Assembly: GCA_905221615.1 (NCBI GenBank)
Contig: CAJNDT010002890.1
Location: forward strand, 1,386,001 to 1,450,000
Direction: 5' to 3'
Source: Symbiodinium sp. CCMP2592
Lineage: Eukaryota > Sar > Dinophyceae > Suessiales > Symbiodiniaceae
Length of the DNA: 64,000 bases
Shown: positions 20,119 to 30,169 of the stretch, piece by piece
How positions within the stretch are numbered: position 1 is the first letter of the stretch
Layout of the letters: each line of letters starts with the position of its first letter
Translations under genes and position numbers: made by a program
The notes under the pieces: model-generated
Databases searched by the model: none
What the model was told of the DNA's origin: nothing
Seen by the model: the letters and a program-made list of their open reading frames with translations, nothing else

Positions 20119-20310
20119 TGGGTTCATAGTGCATATGCATATATGCTTCGGAGCGATAAAGAAGGCTGCAATTAAAAAAGTCTTGCAACCTCTCCGACAA
20201 GCCGACACTTCCGCAGCCACCCAGTCGGCTCCGGACCTTGCCGAGGGTCGAGAGCAGGAGGGTGTGGAAGACCATGATGATTCATCTGGCTACGAGCACG
20301 GCAAGATACC
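20119..20310 (+). CDS. Candidate exon, hydrophilic protein of unknown family
   Basis: The frame is open and reads a basic stretch AIKKAAIKKVLQPLRQAD, then an acidic one (EGREQEGVEDHDDSSGYE). Codon third positions favour C/G in the second half. No domain is recognised. It lies 140 bp before the next coding-like segment on the same strand, and fam-P copy 2 lies just upstream, so it could be an exon of the same unknown gene. The full frame runs to 20368, so the exact end is not defined. Confidence 0.33.
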
Positions 20311-20450
20311 GATATCTACAATCTGCAAGAAAGGACAAGTCAGGGCAAGAGCAAATGTGTATTGGTAGAGTTTAGAACCTAGAGTCTAGAGCAACAAGAT
20401 CACAGTCCTAATAATTAAAGCCACGGGGACAACGCCGGAGGATTGTATAG

Positions 20451-20660
20451 GACTCCAATCGTCTGGTCACGGTTACACCGCAGTTTACTCCAGTCTTTTG
20501 CGCTCGTAAGGTGCTCAGAAACAGAGGAATCAACGACTAGACACACAACTTCGAGAAGAGCTTCCAGCCAAAGCTACTCAACGAAAGTCATTTGCAAGAT
20601 TTCCGACCGAATCTCAACCGGACGGTTTTGCTTGAGCTGGGCTCAGCCATGAACCACAAG
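20451..20660 (+). CDS. Candidate exon with one in-frame TAG
   Basis: It begins after an AG|G acceptor-like site (TTGTATAG|GACTCC) and ends at AAG|GTGGGC. One frame is open for 70 codons except for TAG at 20538-20540. Parts read VTVTPQFTPVFCARKVLR and LLNESHLQDFRPNLNR, LLELGSAMNHK. The TAG means a pseudogene, a read error, or an intron inside the segment. The two other plus frames are also partly open here, so the frame choice is tentative. Confidence 0.3.
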
Positions 20661-20681
20661 GTGGGCGAGCTCTCGAATTCG

Positions 20682-20748
20682 GATTAGTAGTCCCTATATA
20701 GGTACTTTGGGGCCAATGTATATACTGTTTGGGCACATGGACCCTTAG
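20682..20748. mobile_element. fam-G element, right half only
   Basis: Starts inside the family core (CCCTATATAGGTACTTTGG) and ends CACATGGACCCTTA. The left arm is absent. Confidence 0.85.
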
Positions 20749-20889
20749 AATATGCAACCCTTGTCGTGAGTGTAGGGCCCCAAGACTTGCCGACCCCATC
20801 GGCCTTTTCAACTTAGTTGGAGCATGCGGGGGGTTGTCCATGGAGTCCATGGCCGGGGTTTCGGGTGCAGGGTTTAGGGCTTTGAGGGT

Positions 20890-21035
20890 GCTTGGAGGGT
20901 CGGGGACTTAGCAACTAGATATTTCGGAGACTTATTATAAGTACCATAACACCAATTAGGATCCCTGTTAGGGTACTTATACTTCTACTATACTCTACTT
21001 ATTACCTACTTACTAAGTCCCCCGACCCTCCAAGT
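20890..21035. mobile_element. fam-B hairpin element, copy 4 (complete)
   Basis: CTTGGAGGGTCGGGGACTTA mirrors TAAGTCCCCCGACCCTCCAAG. It is the only fam-B copy with both tips. TG stands at each side instead of TA. Confidence 0.93.
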
Positions 21036-21429
21036 GTCGGTCACCTACACAACAGGACACTTGCAACCTTTGGTGTATAGCTTCCCGTCCACCGAGGCGT
21101 TAACATTCTGGCTCCTCCCTTTAGGTCCCAAGCCCCCAGCTCAATCCTGGACACCAAACCCTCGACACCAAGCCATCAGCTTTCTAGCCCTGCCCATGAC
21201 CCCAAAATGCTAAATGTCTCGGGATGTCCCTCCCCCCCTCACCCCGTAAACGTCAGTACCGAGGGGCGGGCCACGGTAAGTGTCGAACTGCCTTTTCTAG
21301 GGTTAGGGTTTCGTCGTGTCCCAGGTTTGCATGATGAGGGGCAGGGTTTAAACTTAAGGGGGCTTACGTACCTACAGCAGCCGATTGCTACAACTTCTTG
21401 GATCAATGGAAGGTCTGGCTTGCCTTAGA

Positions 21430-21745
21430 CTTCCTATCATAAGTGATTACAAACAAAATGCAAAGTCATTTTAATAAAACTAGTAGAACTGAATATCATA
21501 TAGCTGTTAAACACCAACTAAACATGTATTATATCAATACCCGGAATAGTTCAACTTTATGGAGATCTTCAGTAAGTTAGAACTCAACCCTACAAAATTG
21601 ATCAGAAATATGTCATTCATACTTATATATTCACTCATCAATCCACACAATGTCATTGTTTGTGAGAACATGTCAACACATTCTGTTTGCAAGCGAGTAG
21701 CCTTTTTTGAATTCTGGGCTGAGCCATCAGCCAGTAGTAGTGGTG
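21430..21745. other. AT-rich island of unknown origin
   Basis: About 315 bp is clearly richer in A/T than everything around it, lacks TTTAGGG units and hairpins, and holds 80- and 86-codon frames on opposite strands (21559-21801 plus, 21534-21794 minus). The minus frame contains hydrophobic stretches (IFLINFVGLS). The composition would fit a transferred organelle fragment, but I cannot match it to a mitochondrial or plastid gene. Confidence 0.45.
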
Positions 21746-22055
21746 TTATATATCGAACTGGAACGAAGAGGGACCCTAACACAACCAACATCATCCCCTA
21801 AACCCCCAAACCTAGACCGTTGATTAGGGGAGCTCTGCATCGGGCAGGTGGAACACCCTGCAGCAGCACCTTGCCTGCAAGCGGTGGAGGAATAAACGGT
21901 TTAGAGTTTAGGGCCAGGGTTTAGGGTTTAGGTTCTTCGAACTGCATCTTTGATTCCGGGTGGTATCAGCCTCAGATTTGTTGGGCTGCTATGCACTAGA
22001 CCTTTGCTTTGAGCTTTGCTCGTAGCCTCTCAAGCAGGTCTTCAGCGGTTTGAGA

Positions 22056-22146
22056 CCCCCAAAGGGTCCAAGTATCATTATAGTAGGTACTTAGTAGGTA
22101 TTTGGGCCCCAACGTATATACTATGCTATTACTTGGACCCTTTAGG
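22056..22146. mobile_element. fam-G2 hairpin element, copy 1
   Basis: CAAAGGGTCCAAGTATCATT and AATGATACTTGGACCCTTTG-type arms: the right side here reads ATTACTTGGACCCTTTAGG. The core is GGTACTTAGTAGGTATTTGGG. It is related to fam-G by the GGGTCCA end and the ATATACT step. Confidence 0.9.
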
Positions 22147-22229
22147 ACCGAGAAGTTAGAAGACTGAGGCTCGAGAGGGCAAAATTCGGTAGACTGCATC
22201 CTAGCCCTAATCTGTCTGGTTCTTACCAA

Positions 22230-22330
22230 GAGGCTCGTACCCTATTCTTTTTTAGTGCGCCTACCTTTTAAGAAAACAGGTCCTAACCATAAAACTCGGT
22301 ATCCTAAGCAAGGGGTAGGGTATGAGCCTC
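22230..22330. mobile_element. fam-R hairpin element, copy 1
   Basis: GAGGCTCGTACCCTA mirrors TAGGGTATGAGCCTC. The inner part ACAGGTCCTAACCATAAAAC is shared with copy 2 in inverted orientation. Confidence 0.92.
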
Positions 22331-22397
22331 TGAGTAGGAGGGAATAGGGGAATGGACCCCTATGATAGCCCTTGAGGTCCCCTGTAATAGTCCCAAT

Positions 22398-22520
22398 ACT
22401 TGGAGGATCATGACACTTAGTAAGTAGGGTTATAAGTACCCTAATTGGGGTTATAAGTAGTTACAAGTATAGTTACCCTAATTATAACCAGAGTTACTAA
22501 GTCCCATGACCCTTTTAAGT
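22398..22520. mobile_element. fam-A hairpin element, copy 5 (opposite orientation)
   Basis: Enters with ACTTGGAGGATCATGACAC and leaves with CCTTTTAAGT. TA on both sides. Confidence 0.95.
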
Positions 22521-22769
22521 ACTAACAGCCAGACAGTATTTCGGTAGAACACACCTGTCCTGCAGTCGGTGGTCGCACCTGGCTTGACATGAATCTCGCT
22601 CCAATGTGCATCACATGCTGGAGGAGTTTAGCTAAATCAGTCTGAGCTTCAGCGGGCTCCAGAAACAGGGAGCAGAGCCAGTCCTGGAAGGTTCATGAGC
22701 AACTGCTAGCAGACTTAGACGTACCTTGACTTGGGTGATGGCTCTAGTTCATGCATTTATAGACTCATA

Positions 22770-22803
22770 GGTATCATAACCCAACTCCCCGAACCTCCAA
22801 GCA
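22770..22803. mobile_element. fam-B remnant (one end)
   Basis: GTATCATAACCCAACTCCCC then GAACCTCCAAGC resembles the right end of fam-B. Confidence 0.5.
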
Positions 22804-23303
22804 CCGTGCACCATATTTCTCAAGCATAAACCCTGTAAACCCTGGGAGACTCCAGCATGTGGCCTGGCGTGGGTACTCATGGGCCCACAAATCAAGTCAT
22901 GCGCCCTCAATCTTCGTCCCCAATCCGTAAACCCTCAGGGTCAAGTGCGGGATAGTAGCATTGCTAGCACTGCAAAGCCCTAAACCCCCTAATGATTTTG
23001 GTTTAAGTTTGACGGCGGTTGGCTTGGGAGTTGGGATTCAGGTTCCGGGCAGTTTTTTCAGGGTCCATGCGCGCAATTGTTTTTTCTTTGGCCATAGAGT
23101 AGCCCCTGCAAAGATATTGTGGGGAGGCACATGGACTAGCCGATTACGAATAGGGCTCAGGAGTTCAGTTGACTCTTTTTCATCCCGCAAACCAGCACGG
23201 AGCCTAAAAGTGGTGCGCTTACTAACTAGACTCTTAACTCTATTCTCAATCCTGCTCCCCATTGACCCCAAACTCAACTCTAGATGATGCCCGAGCTGCA
23301 AAC
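22804..23303. other. Unassigned; overlapping frames on both strands
   Basis: Frames at 22961-23287 (plus, 108 codons) and 23038-23334 (minus, 98 codons) overlap almost entirely. Neither shows a recognisable domain. Confidence 0.35.
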
Positions 23304-23412
23304 CCCTGAGGGTCCATGTACTCATACAATACATACATTGGTCTTAAAGTACCCCCTATATAGGTACAATGGGGCCAAGGTATATGCCATGTGGGCACAT
23401 GGACCCTTCGGG
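23304..23412. mobile_element. fam-G hairpin element, copy 5
   Basis: CCCTGAGGGTCCATGTACTC and GGGCACATGGACCCTTCGGG are the arms. Confidence 0.92.
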
Positions 23413-23439
23413 AAACAATCCCCCCTAAAGTTTAAAAGC

Positions 23440-23525
23440 CCCCAGACCCCTAAACCCAAAACCTAAACCCTAAAACCTGAAACCTTAAACCCTAAAAAAC
23501 CCGAACACCCCCCAAAAAAAAACCC
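23440..23525 (-). repeat. Degenerate CCCTAAA tract
   Basis: About ten variant heptamers ending in A-rich CCCAAAAAAAAACCC. Confidence 0.8.
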
Positions 23526-23598
23526 AAGGCGCGGCGTACTCCCCAGGCGCCGCGGGCATCGCAGGTCCAGGAGGCTGGCACACTCAGTTCTCGATGCT

Positions 23599-23804
23599 AC
23601 TTGGAGGTTCATGGGTACCCTTAGGCCCCATAGTAGTTCCTTTTTGGGATTACCTTATAGAATTCTGAATATGAACCCCAAAAAAGAACCACTATGGGGC
23701 CTATGGGTAGTTATAAGTGGGGTTATAGGGGTTATACGTCCTCGGATTATAACTATATTTATCCTACTTATATACCACGTATAACTACCCATGAACCTCC
23801 AAGT
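23599..23804. mobile_element. fam-A-like hairpin element interrupted by a fam-L element
   Basis: The outer arms ACTTGGAGGTTCATGGGTA (23599-23617) and CTACCCATGAACCTCCAAGT mirror each other. The inner TTATAAGTGGGGTTATAGGG faces TTATAACTATATTTATCC. The left arm is split at its GGGTA step by the fam-L copy at 23618-23707. Confidence 0.92.
23618..23707. mobile_element. fam-L hairpin element, copy 3, nested
   Basis: CCCTTAGGCCCCATAGTAG mirrors CACTATGGGGCCTATGGG. TA at 23616-23617 and 23708-23709 is the apparent target duplication. Removing the element and one TA rejoins the outer arm. Confidence 0.94.
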
Positions 23805-23817
23805 ACAGGTCCTAAAC

Positions 23818-23928
23818 ACCCAAAGGCTCCATGTAGCCATATCGTAGGTACTTAGGCCTTAAAGTACCCATATAGGGACCCCTTGAAGGCCTAAGTACCT
23901 GCTGTATGGATACATGGAGCCTTTGGGA
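23818..23928. mobile_element. fam-H hairpin element, copy 1
   Basis: CCCAAAGGCTCCATGTAGCC mirrors GATACATGGAGCCTTTGGG. The inner pair GGTACTTAGGCCTTAAAG / AAGGCCTAAGTACC surrounds CATATAGGGACC. fam-H has the fam-G layout with GGCTCCATG instead of GGGTCCATG. Confidence 0.93.
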
Positions 23929-24290
23929 CAGAAACCCTAAAAGGGAACCCTTGAGGGGAATAGGGTTTATGATTTTGAATTTGGGGCTGATGCGGGGTTG
24001 GTATATTGGGTTTGCGTCCGTTTGGAGTGTCGGGCGCCTGTGGCTATGAAGGCTCGATTCTTTTAAAGCTTAGGACGCATAGCGTTTGAAGGCCTCTAAA
24101 CCCTAAACCCTGAAGCCCGTAATCCATGTGCGCAATAACCCGAATATCCCTGCAGTAAAGCCCGAACAGTAAGCCCGGCGACCCTAACCTCTGTGTCCTT
24201 CAAATAAACGGGTGTCGGTTTTAGATAGCGTCCCTTCTATACAGCGATACATTCGACAGAAATCGGGACTGTTGCATCGACGCCTAGATA

Positions 24291-24401
24291 CCCCAAGGGT
24301 CCAAAGGACCCAATATAATCAGGTACTCGGTTTTAAGATAGTAGTTATTTAGGTTAGGATTTTGGAGAGTATATGATTATCAGGTACTTGGACCCTTGGG
24401 G
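24291..24401. mobile_element. fam-I hairpin element, copy 2
   Basis: CCCCAAGGGTCCAAAGGACC and GGTACTTGGACCCTTGGGG are the ends. AATCAGGTACTCGG faces the ATGATTATCAGGTACTTGG side. The interior is TTTTAAGATAGTAGTTAT, without repeat expansion. Confidence 0.92.
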
Positions 24402-25372
24402 AGAAGCACCGCTTTTCTGAAGGTTTGGGGCCACAACCTCAAAGAGGAGATGCGGGGCCCTCGGCGAGTTTTGGATTGTTTGCGGTTTAGGCTAGGTTGC
24501 TTCTGGGAGCTTAGAGTTCAGGGGTCAGGGTTATAAGTTATGTATGGTTTAGGGGTAATTAGGGCTCAGGATTTCTGGTTTAGTTGATGTTTTCGAGGAC
24601 GGGGCGCTTGGGGTTTAGGGTTTACAGACTCGCAGGCAGAGGTTTTGAATCAGTCTTGGCACGGTTTCAGGATCAATGCGTCTTTATGGTGATAGGGATT
24701 GGGGCTAGGCGGCTAGACTTAGACGGTTATCGTTTGTTGGAGGGTTTCGGGTTGTACGGCTCAGGGGTGTGGAGTTCGAGGATTGCCCGGTTATGGTGTG
24801 TAATGAGGGTTATAGTCATAGTGTTAATAGTCTTCAGTGGAGTTACAGGGGCTCGTTTCGAGTCATAAGTTCATAGGGTTTCGGGCCAAGGCGCAGGCAT
24901 GCTGCGGAGTTTGGGAGATGCTATTTGCAGGGGTTTTCCATTAATTCTGCCGCTACATATACAGAGTGAATTGTAGTCCTTAAAACCCAAGAGGTTGACC
25001 CCCTTGTGTCCACTAGAGGGTTTAGACTTGAGGCTCTGGAACCCGGCAGATTTTGTCAGGTGAAGCCTTGAATTGCTTCCGCCATCGAACCCGCTTCAAC
25101 CCACGAAGGTGCTAGTAATCAAGCTTCAAGTCGGTCACATAATAGTAAGATTTTCCGGGTTTAGGGTCTATTAGGGTCTAGGCTTTGGTGCTTTCTTGTT
25201 TATTTCGGTATAGGGTCCTAAGTTCTAGAGGCCTTGTCCTCAGCCATCGAATGCAACCGCCCAGACGTAAATTGTGCGTCGCGGCGGAGAACTACTCCTG
25301 CGTCGCGATAGAGGCAAGATCTTCGATGTTCCCATTGCGCACCGACAAGCCTTCATGGGGTATGTTCCATTC
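24402..25372. other. Unassigned; TTTAGGG-like units and weak frames
   Basis: A 94-codon plus frame (24584-24868) overlaps telomere-type heptamers in its first third, so it is not credible as a gene. No hairpin element was seen. Confidence 0.45.
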
Positions 25373-25507
25373 CCCAAAGCTCCATGTGCCCATACAGAAT
25401 ACACTTAGGGTCTGACTGTGCCCATAATTGATTTTAGGAGCCCTATTAAGGTCAAAATTTTAGTCTAAATATATGTCCTATCTAGTCTAGGTACATGGAG
25501 CCTTGGG
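25373..25507. mobile_element. fam-H hairpin element, enlarged diverged copy
   Basis: CCCCAAAGCTCCATGTGCCC and GGTACATGGAGCCTTGGG are the ends. The middle is longer (AGGAGCCCTATTAAGG) than in other copies. Confidence 0.85.
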
Positions 25508-25705
25508 TACCCTCTAACCCAAAACCCTGAGTCCTTACATCCGTGAAAGACGTTGACGCAGCTTCCTCGACTCTTGGTCTGCCGCCTCTTGACTCTCAAA
25601 CCCTAAAGTTTGACCTTAACCCAGGTGCGACATTTGTTAAGGTTAAGGAAATATGCCATATTAAGGAACCTCGAAGAAGGTAGGGTTTTGGGGGCTAGAA
25701 GTATT

Positions 25706-25796
25706 ATAAGGGGCCTCAACAATTGCCTATACTATTTTGGGGGGGGGTTGTATAATGGGCCCCAACACCTTGTTCTGATTATTAAGGCCCCTAAAT
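25706..25796. mobile_element. fam-E hairpin element with a G9 run
   Basis: TAAGGGGCCTCAACAATTG and GATTATTAAGGCCCCTAA are the arms. The family's TTTTGGGGGTTCC step has become TTTT plus nine G. Confidence 0.9.
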
Positions 25797-26091
25797 GCCT
25801 TATAGAGCCCTTACAGAACCCTTTTAAGGAACCCTTTAAAGGAACCCTATTCTAATTATTAATGCCCCTACAGTAGGTGTTGCCTTTGTATGTTGCGGGC
25901 CAGATGAGGTCCGTGATAAGTAGGGGGCGCCTTAGGTGGATGTCGGACAGTGGCCGTTTGTTTTTGAGGCTTCTCTGACAGTTCAACTCCTCGCGAGCGC
26001 GTGACAGCCTCGGCAAGTTCTTTAGAGAAGCTCAGGAAGCTGGAAGGAGTTTGTTTTTTGAGGCTCTGATGCCCACAGTCTTCACGCCGTG

Positions 26092-26405
26092 AGTTGCAAG
26101 CGGCTATTCCGTCACCAGGGATGCAGTCCGACTGGCATCCACACCCCTGTAAAGACGGAAATGGTGTGGGGCATTATCACGTCGAACACCATGCTTGGCT
26201 GCAGGGGCTTGGCCGACAAGAACTGCCAAGATCTTCTCAACAACCTCCATGCGGCCCTTCTTCCCATTGACACGACCTTCACCGCCGATGTTTGGATCAA
26301 GCGCTCGAGTTTGCGAATCTCAAGTGCCGAGCCCGCCGTGCCCTTTGGACGCCATTGCTGCCAGGGTGTTTGGGTTTCAAGCGAATACATCCCGAACCTC
26401 AAGCA
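26092..26405. other. GC-richer, coding-like segment, strand undecided
   Basis: A 135-codon plus frame (26089-26496) and a 96-codon minus frame (26112-26402) overlap. A third, minus, frame reads NGKKGRMEVVEKILAVLVGQ with good codon choice. The base composition stands out from the surroundings, which is why I mark it as possibly exonic, but no frame can be preferred. Confidence 0.3.
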
Positions 26406-26832
26406 GGCCCATACTCCACGTGAAGCCCAAATCCAGAACCCCGCGTATCAAGCCTCGCACTCTTTTTTCGTTGGCTGTGGCATGTTGTGCCTGTAGGCTT
26501 TGAGCTTTCGGCATGAAAGGCCACCTTAGACCCATGGCCACCTCAAACCTAAAGTTCCGAAAGACCCGCAAAACCATAATTAAGCCCTGAAGCACGGACC
26601 ATACCCACTCGCTCCTGCCACCCTGCCCGCGAATAACCAACCCTTTCTCCCTGAAGCGTGACGAAGTCGAGACTATTGGCTGTAAGCAGCAGTTTCGAGC
26701 CCTCAAGCCCTTGCTTCTCTAAAGCCCCTAAGCCTTCAGACACTCCTCACCTCAAACCTTATTTATTTCACGCATCCAAATTCCATAACATCAGTCCCGA
26801 CATCTCTTCGCAAGGTCCATTTATACACCCAG

Positions 26833-26905
26833 ACAATCATCATCATCATCGTCATCATCAACATCATCATCGTCATCATCATTTTTAGCATCATCAACAT
26901 CATCC
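26833..26905. repeat. (CAT)n / (CATCGT)n microsatellite
   Basis: About 20 trinucleotides with CGT and ACA interruptions. A weaker CATCAT-rich area follows at 27915-28060. Confidence 0.95.
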
Positions 26906-26997
26906 GCGACAGGAGAGATTATGGTGACATCTTCATCACCAAGAGAAATCACCCCGCCCCCTTCCTCCCGTCCGCCTCTCCGAATTCACAAATTGAC

Positions 26998-27097
26998 AGT
27001 TTCCCAAAATAGGGGACCCTTATGTATACAGTACCCGAAATAGTAGGATCCCTATTGTAAGTACCCCAAATAAGGTATCCCTAATTCTCGGAAACTC
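26998..27097. mobile_element. fam-D hairpin element, copy 2
   Basis: AGTTTCCCAAAATAGGGGAC mirrors ATCCCTAATTCTCGGAAACT. The core is AAATAGTAGGATCCCTATTG. The right tip (CTAATTCTCGGAAACT) is repeated at 27178-27193 after TTAAGGAACCC units, so the right end has been duplicated. Confidence 0.9.
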
Positions 27098-27193
27098 TAA
27101 ACCCTAAACCCTTTATAGAACCCTTATAGATCCCTTTAAGGAACCCTTTATTAAAGGATCCCTTTAAAGGATCCCCTAATTCTCGGAAACTTT

Positions 27194-28281
27194 GAAGTTG
27201 AGAGGCGCTCGTTCCGGGGGTCATCGCCTCTCCAGCAGGGCCATTCGGCCCCTCGGCTGTTTCAGACTGTCAAGCACCCTCACTATGGGGTTTAGGGTTG
27301 GTAACCCTCATAGGTGCCCTTAAGCTCTAGTCTCATTAGGAATTAGTATGCATTATTGTTCATATAAAACCCAAGAGAATATTAACACTAGTGTTTTTGT
27401 TATGGTTGTAAGGGGGGTATTGTACTATAGTAAGCCTCATAGGTACCCTTAAGGGAACCTATAGACCCGTTTTTGAAAAGAACATTTAAGGAACCCTTCA
27501 TTGTCAAGCATAGACCTTTATACCCAGACCCCCGGGTTGATCCAAAAAGTAGTCCTATAAAGTTCCCTTAGTAGTATAGGGCTCCAAATTAGGTGATCTA
27601 CTTTCCAGATCCTCCCGGGGTCTGGGTAAGGCGCGAGTTCAAGCATGGATGGGCGTAATCTCACGCGGGAAGTTTCAAGTCTGAGGGCCCAGGTCTTCAA
27701 CTATGTAAGCTCTTACACAGGGCTTCCAGTGCTTAGAGCCGATGGGATTTCTGGATATGAAGGTCGAGCCACCCGAATAATTTTCGTCAACCCGGCATTG
27801 GAGTCGCAAGAATATCATCTTGGACAAAGCTGCTATATTGTCTTTGCGGGCTTTAGGGGTTTAGGGTTCAGGCCAGCAGACAAAGCCTGGCAATTGAAGG
27901 CCATGACCCCACAGCCATCATCATGGTTACAACTATCATCAGCATTGTCCTCATGTCGGCATCGCCGTCATCATCACAGCAGAACTATCACGGTCATCCT
28001 CGTCCCATCGTGGTCACAGCCACCATCATCGTCGACTTCAGTCGTAGTAGCAGCAAGGACGGCACAGTATCGATCGATGCTGACGATAATCTTTGTTCTC
28101 TATTCTAGCATACTGAATCTTCCAGACCGATAGTAGCAGGGATATGACTGACGGGGGTGCCTGGTCGCTAAACCACTCGATCCCACAAGCTACACTGCTA
28201 TACTTTAACTGCTACACGCGAGAAGCCCTAAGGTTGCGATCTGAGAAGCCCGAAGTACTTAGATCACATATTCTGTACTTT
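27194..28281. other. Unassigned; 162-codon frame probably not a gene
   Basis: The plus frame 27645-28133 is among the longest in the window but runs through a CATCAT-rich stretch and a TTTAGGG unit, both of which lengthen frames by chance. A hairpin-like mirror ACCCAGACCCCCGGG / CCCGGGGTCTGGGTAA lies at 27525-27628. Confidence 0.4.
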
Positions 28282-28393
28282 GCGTTCTTCTGGTTGGCTC
28301 TTAGGACTTTAACTTTTTGGGATTCTGTATGAACCATGGATAAGGAGGCTAAAAGTTTAAGTTGTAGGAGGGGTTCAGAAGTCAGCCAAGTGT
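28282..28393 (+). mobile_element. fam-Q element, copy 2
   Basis: Aligns with 15505-15614 across its length with few differences (GGATTCTG for GGTTTCTG, GATAAGG for AGAAGG). The sequence diverges immediately outside. Confidence 0.88.
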
Positions 28394-28970
28394 ACATTAT
28401 GTGTATATATATATACATACAAATACACATGTAGATGTAGTTAGCTGCAGCAAAATTATGGGTTGTTGTTAGACCTTCTTCACCTGGTCAAGAGCCTTCT
28501 TCTGCTGCTGAGATAGCTACCTGCAGTACAATTACAGCGTGATGAAGTGCAACGTGGAATTGCATCCCGCGCGGACACCCAGGTCAGGGGGTTCAGGCGT
28601 TTCCGCCTCTGTTCCATTTTCAGGTCCTCGTACCCAAATACTATTCGTACTTAGGCCACGAAGGGTCAAGATTTTTATTGCTTGAGTGCCGGAACAAATT
28701 GGAGAGTTTGTGGAGCAAAGGATTTTCTGGTGTATGCGTTTCTGGAGAATTAATTTTTAAACCCTAAACCCCTAAATGGTTTTCAAGCTCCTGGTCTGGA
28801 GTTTTACACTAAGCTACCAAAGCCAACTTTTTGCGTGGTCCCTATTCGTAAGGCTCAAGGTTTGGGATTCCTTTCATCCGAGTCCGTCCAGGAATTTCTC
28901 TGGGGCATATTAGGATACTTCTTGTGCGCACCCTGAACCTCTATCATCATTTCGGCTTAAGTATCGACTA
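28394..28970. other. Unassigned, no gene supported
   Basis: A short TATATACATACAAATACACATG run lies at 28404-28428. Otherwise no repeat or frame stands out. Confidence 0.45.
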
Positions 28971-29090
28971 GCACTAAACCCTGAACCCGATGGCCCTAAA
29001 CCCTGAACAACCCGGAACCCTAAACCCTGAACCCTAAACCCTATAGACCCCACCATAAACCCCAACCCCCTACACCCTAAACCCCCGTGC
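28971..29090 (-). repeat. Degenerate CCCTAAA / CCCTGAA tract
   Basis: About 14 variant units. Confidence 0.85.
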
Positions 29091-29240
29091 CCTAAAGATC
29101 CCTTACAGAGCTCTTAAAGGAACCCGCAAAGGATTCCTAAACGAACCCTTAACGGAACCCTTAAAGGCACCCTTACAGAAACCCTTACTCAAACTCTCAT
29201 CCCTGAAAAGGAACCCTGGAAGGCACCCTTGAAGAACCCT
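29091..29240. repeat. AAAGGAACCC / CCTTAAAGGCACCC unit array
   Basis: About eight 15-18 bp units (CCCTTACAGA, CTTAAAGGAACCC) repeat with variation, the same unit type as at 9357-9480. Confidence 0.75.
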
Positions 29241-29517
29241 GAAAGGAACAGAAAGGTACACCATGGGGCCCGTGTTATTCGTCTAGACTCGTTTCATTTT
29301 GTATTCTAGGGATCACATGCTTTCATACCACAGCATGCAGAGAGTTGACTCCAGTGTTAAACTATCGAGGCATACAAGTTGTATAGGAGCAGCAGCTAGG
29401 TAACGACGCTTCCGTATGTCCACACACATTTTTGTAAGACTCACTGAGTTTATGAACTGCTACGATGCCTTTGCCGAAGTGGCATGGAAAGAAAACAAGT
29501 GCCGCTAGCTGAAGGGT

Positions 29518-29533
29518 GGGGGGGGGGGGGGGG
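29518..29533 (+). repeat. Poly-G tract, 16 bases
   Basis: An uninterrupted run of G preceded by GAAGGGT. It is followed 45 bp later by a C-rich stretch (CCCGCCCCCCCACCCC), so the two could pair or form a G-rich structure. Confidence 0.95.
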
Positions 29534-29899
29534 CGCGAACAACACAGTGTTTCTTTTGCTTTTGTTGGCGCCCTCCCGCCCCCCCACCCCTGAGCTATCC
29601 ATATCTTCTGGACGATTTCTCCGAAAATGGTTGCAGGGGAAATCATCGAGTACATGGAATGACAGAAACCGATTCAAAACGAGTTGGTTTGGAGTTGAAC
29701 GCACTTACACACGTGTTACACCACCCTTGTATTTCAAGAGTGATTGTAGCTATCAAAGGTGTGAAAATGCTGTGAATATGGGTCCCAAAGGGCGTTCCAC
29801 CCTCCAGTCACAAGGAATCCTTAAGAACCCTTCAAGGAACCCTTAACGCCTGAATTTAACACTTATATAAACTCGAAACCCTAAACCCCCTAAACATTA

Positions 29900-29989
29900 C
29901 CCTAAGGCCCCAAAGTAGTTCCTTTTTGGGGTTCGTATATAGAAACCTATAAGATAATCCCAAAAAGGAACTACTTTGGGGCCTATGGG
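29900..29989. mobile_element. fam-L hairpin element, copy 4
   Basis: CCCTAAGGCCCCAAAGTAG mirrors CTACTTTGGGGCCTATGGG. TA on both sides. Confidence 0.95.
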
Positions 29990-30169
29990 TATACACTAAA
30001 GCCCTTAATGAGGGAACCCTAAACCCCTTAAACATTATATCCTAAAACCCTACACCCTAAACCATAAAACCCTTAATGAGGGTAACGCTAATCTCAGGCG
30101 CTTTGCATCACTTTCGCCGTGTCGGACGCCGCTGGCAGTCGGCCGAAGGGAGCGCCGATCTCAGGCTTT

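Noticed and set aside
21534..21801. Mitochondrial gene fragment in the AT-rich island
   Set aside because: Composition fits, but neither frame could be matched to cob, cox1 or cox3, nor the DNA to an rRNA fragment. Kept only as an unassigned island.
26833..28060. CATCAT-rich area as a possible His-rich coding region
   Set aside because: It is a trinucleotide microsatellite. The frame is open in more than one phase and breaks soon after.
29362..29846. Three overlapping frames of 84-120 codons around the poly-G tract
   Set aside because: They depend on the homopolymer (Gly or Pro runs) and conflict with one another.
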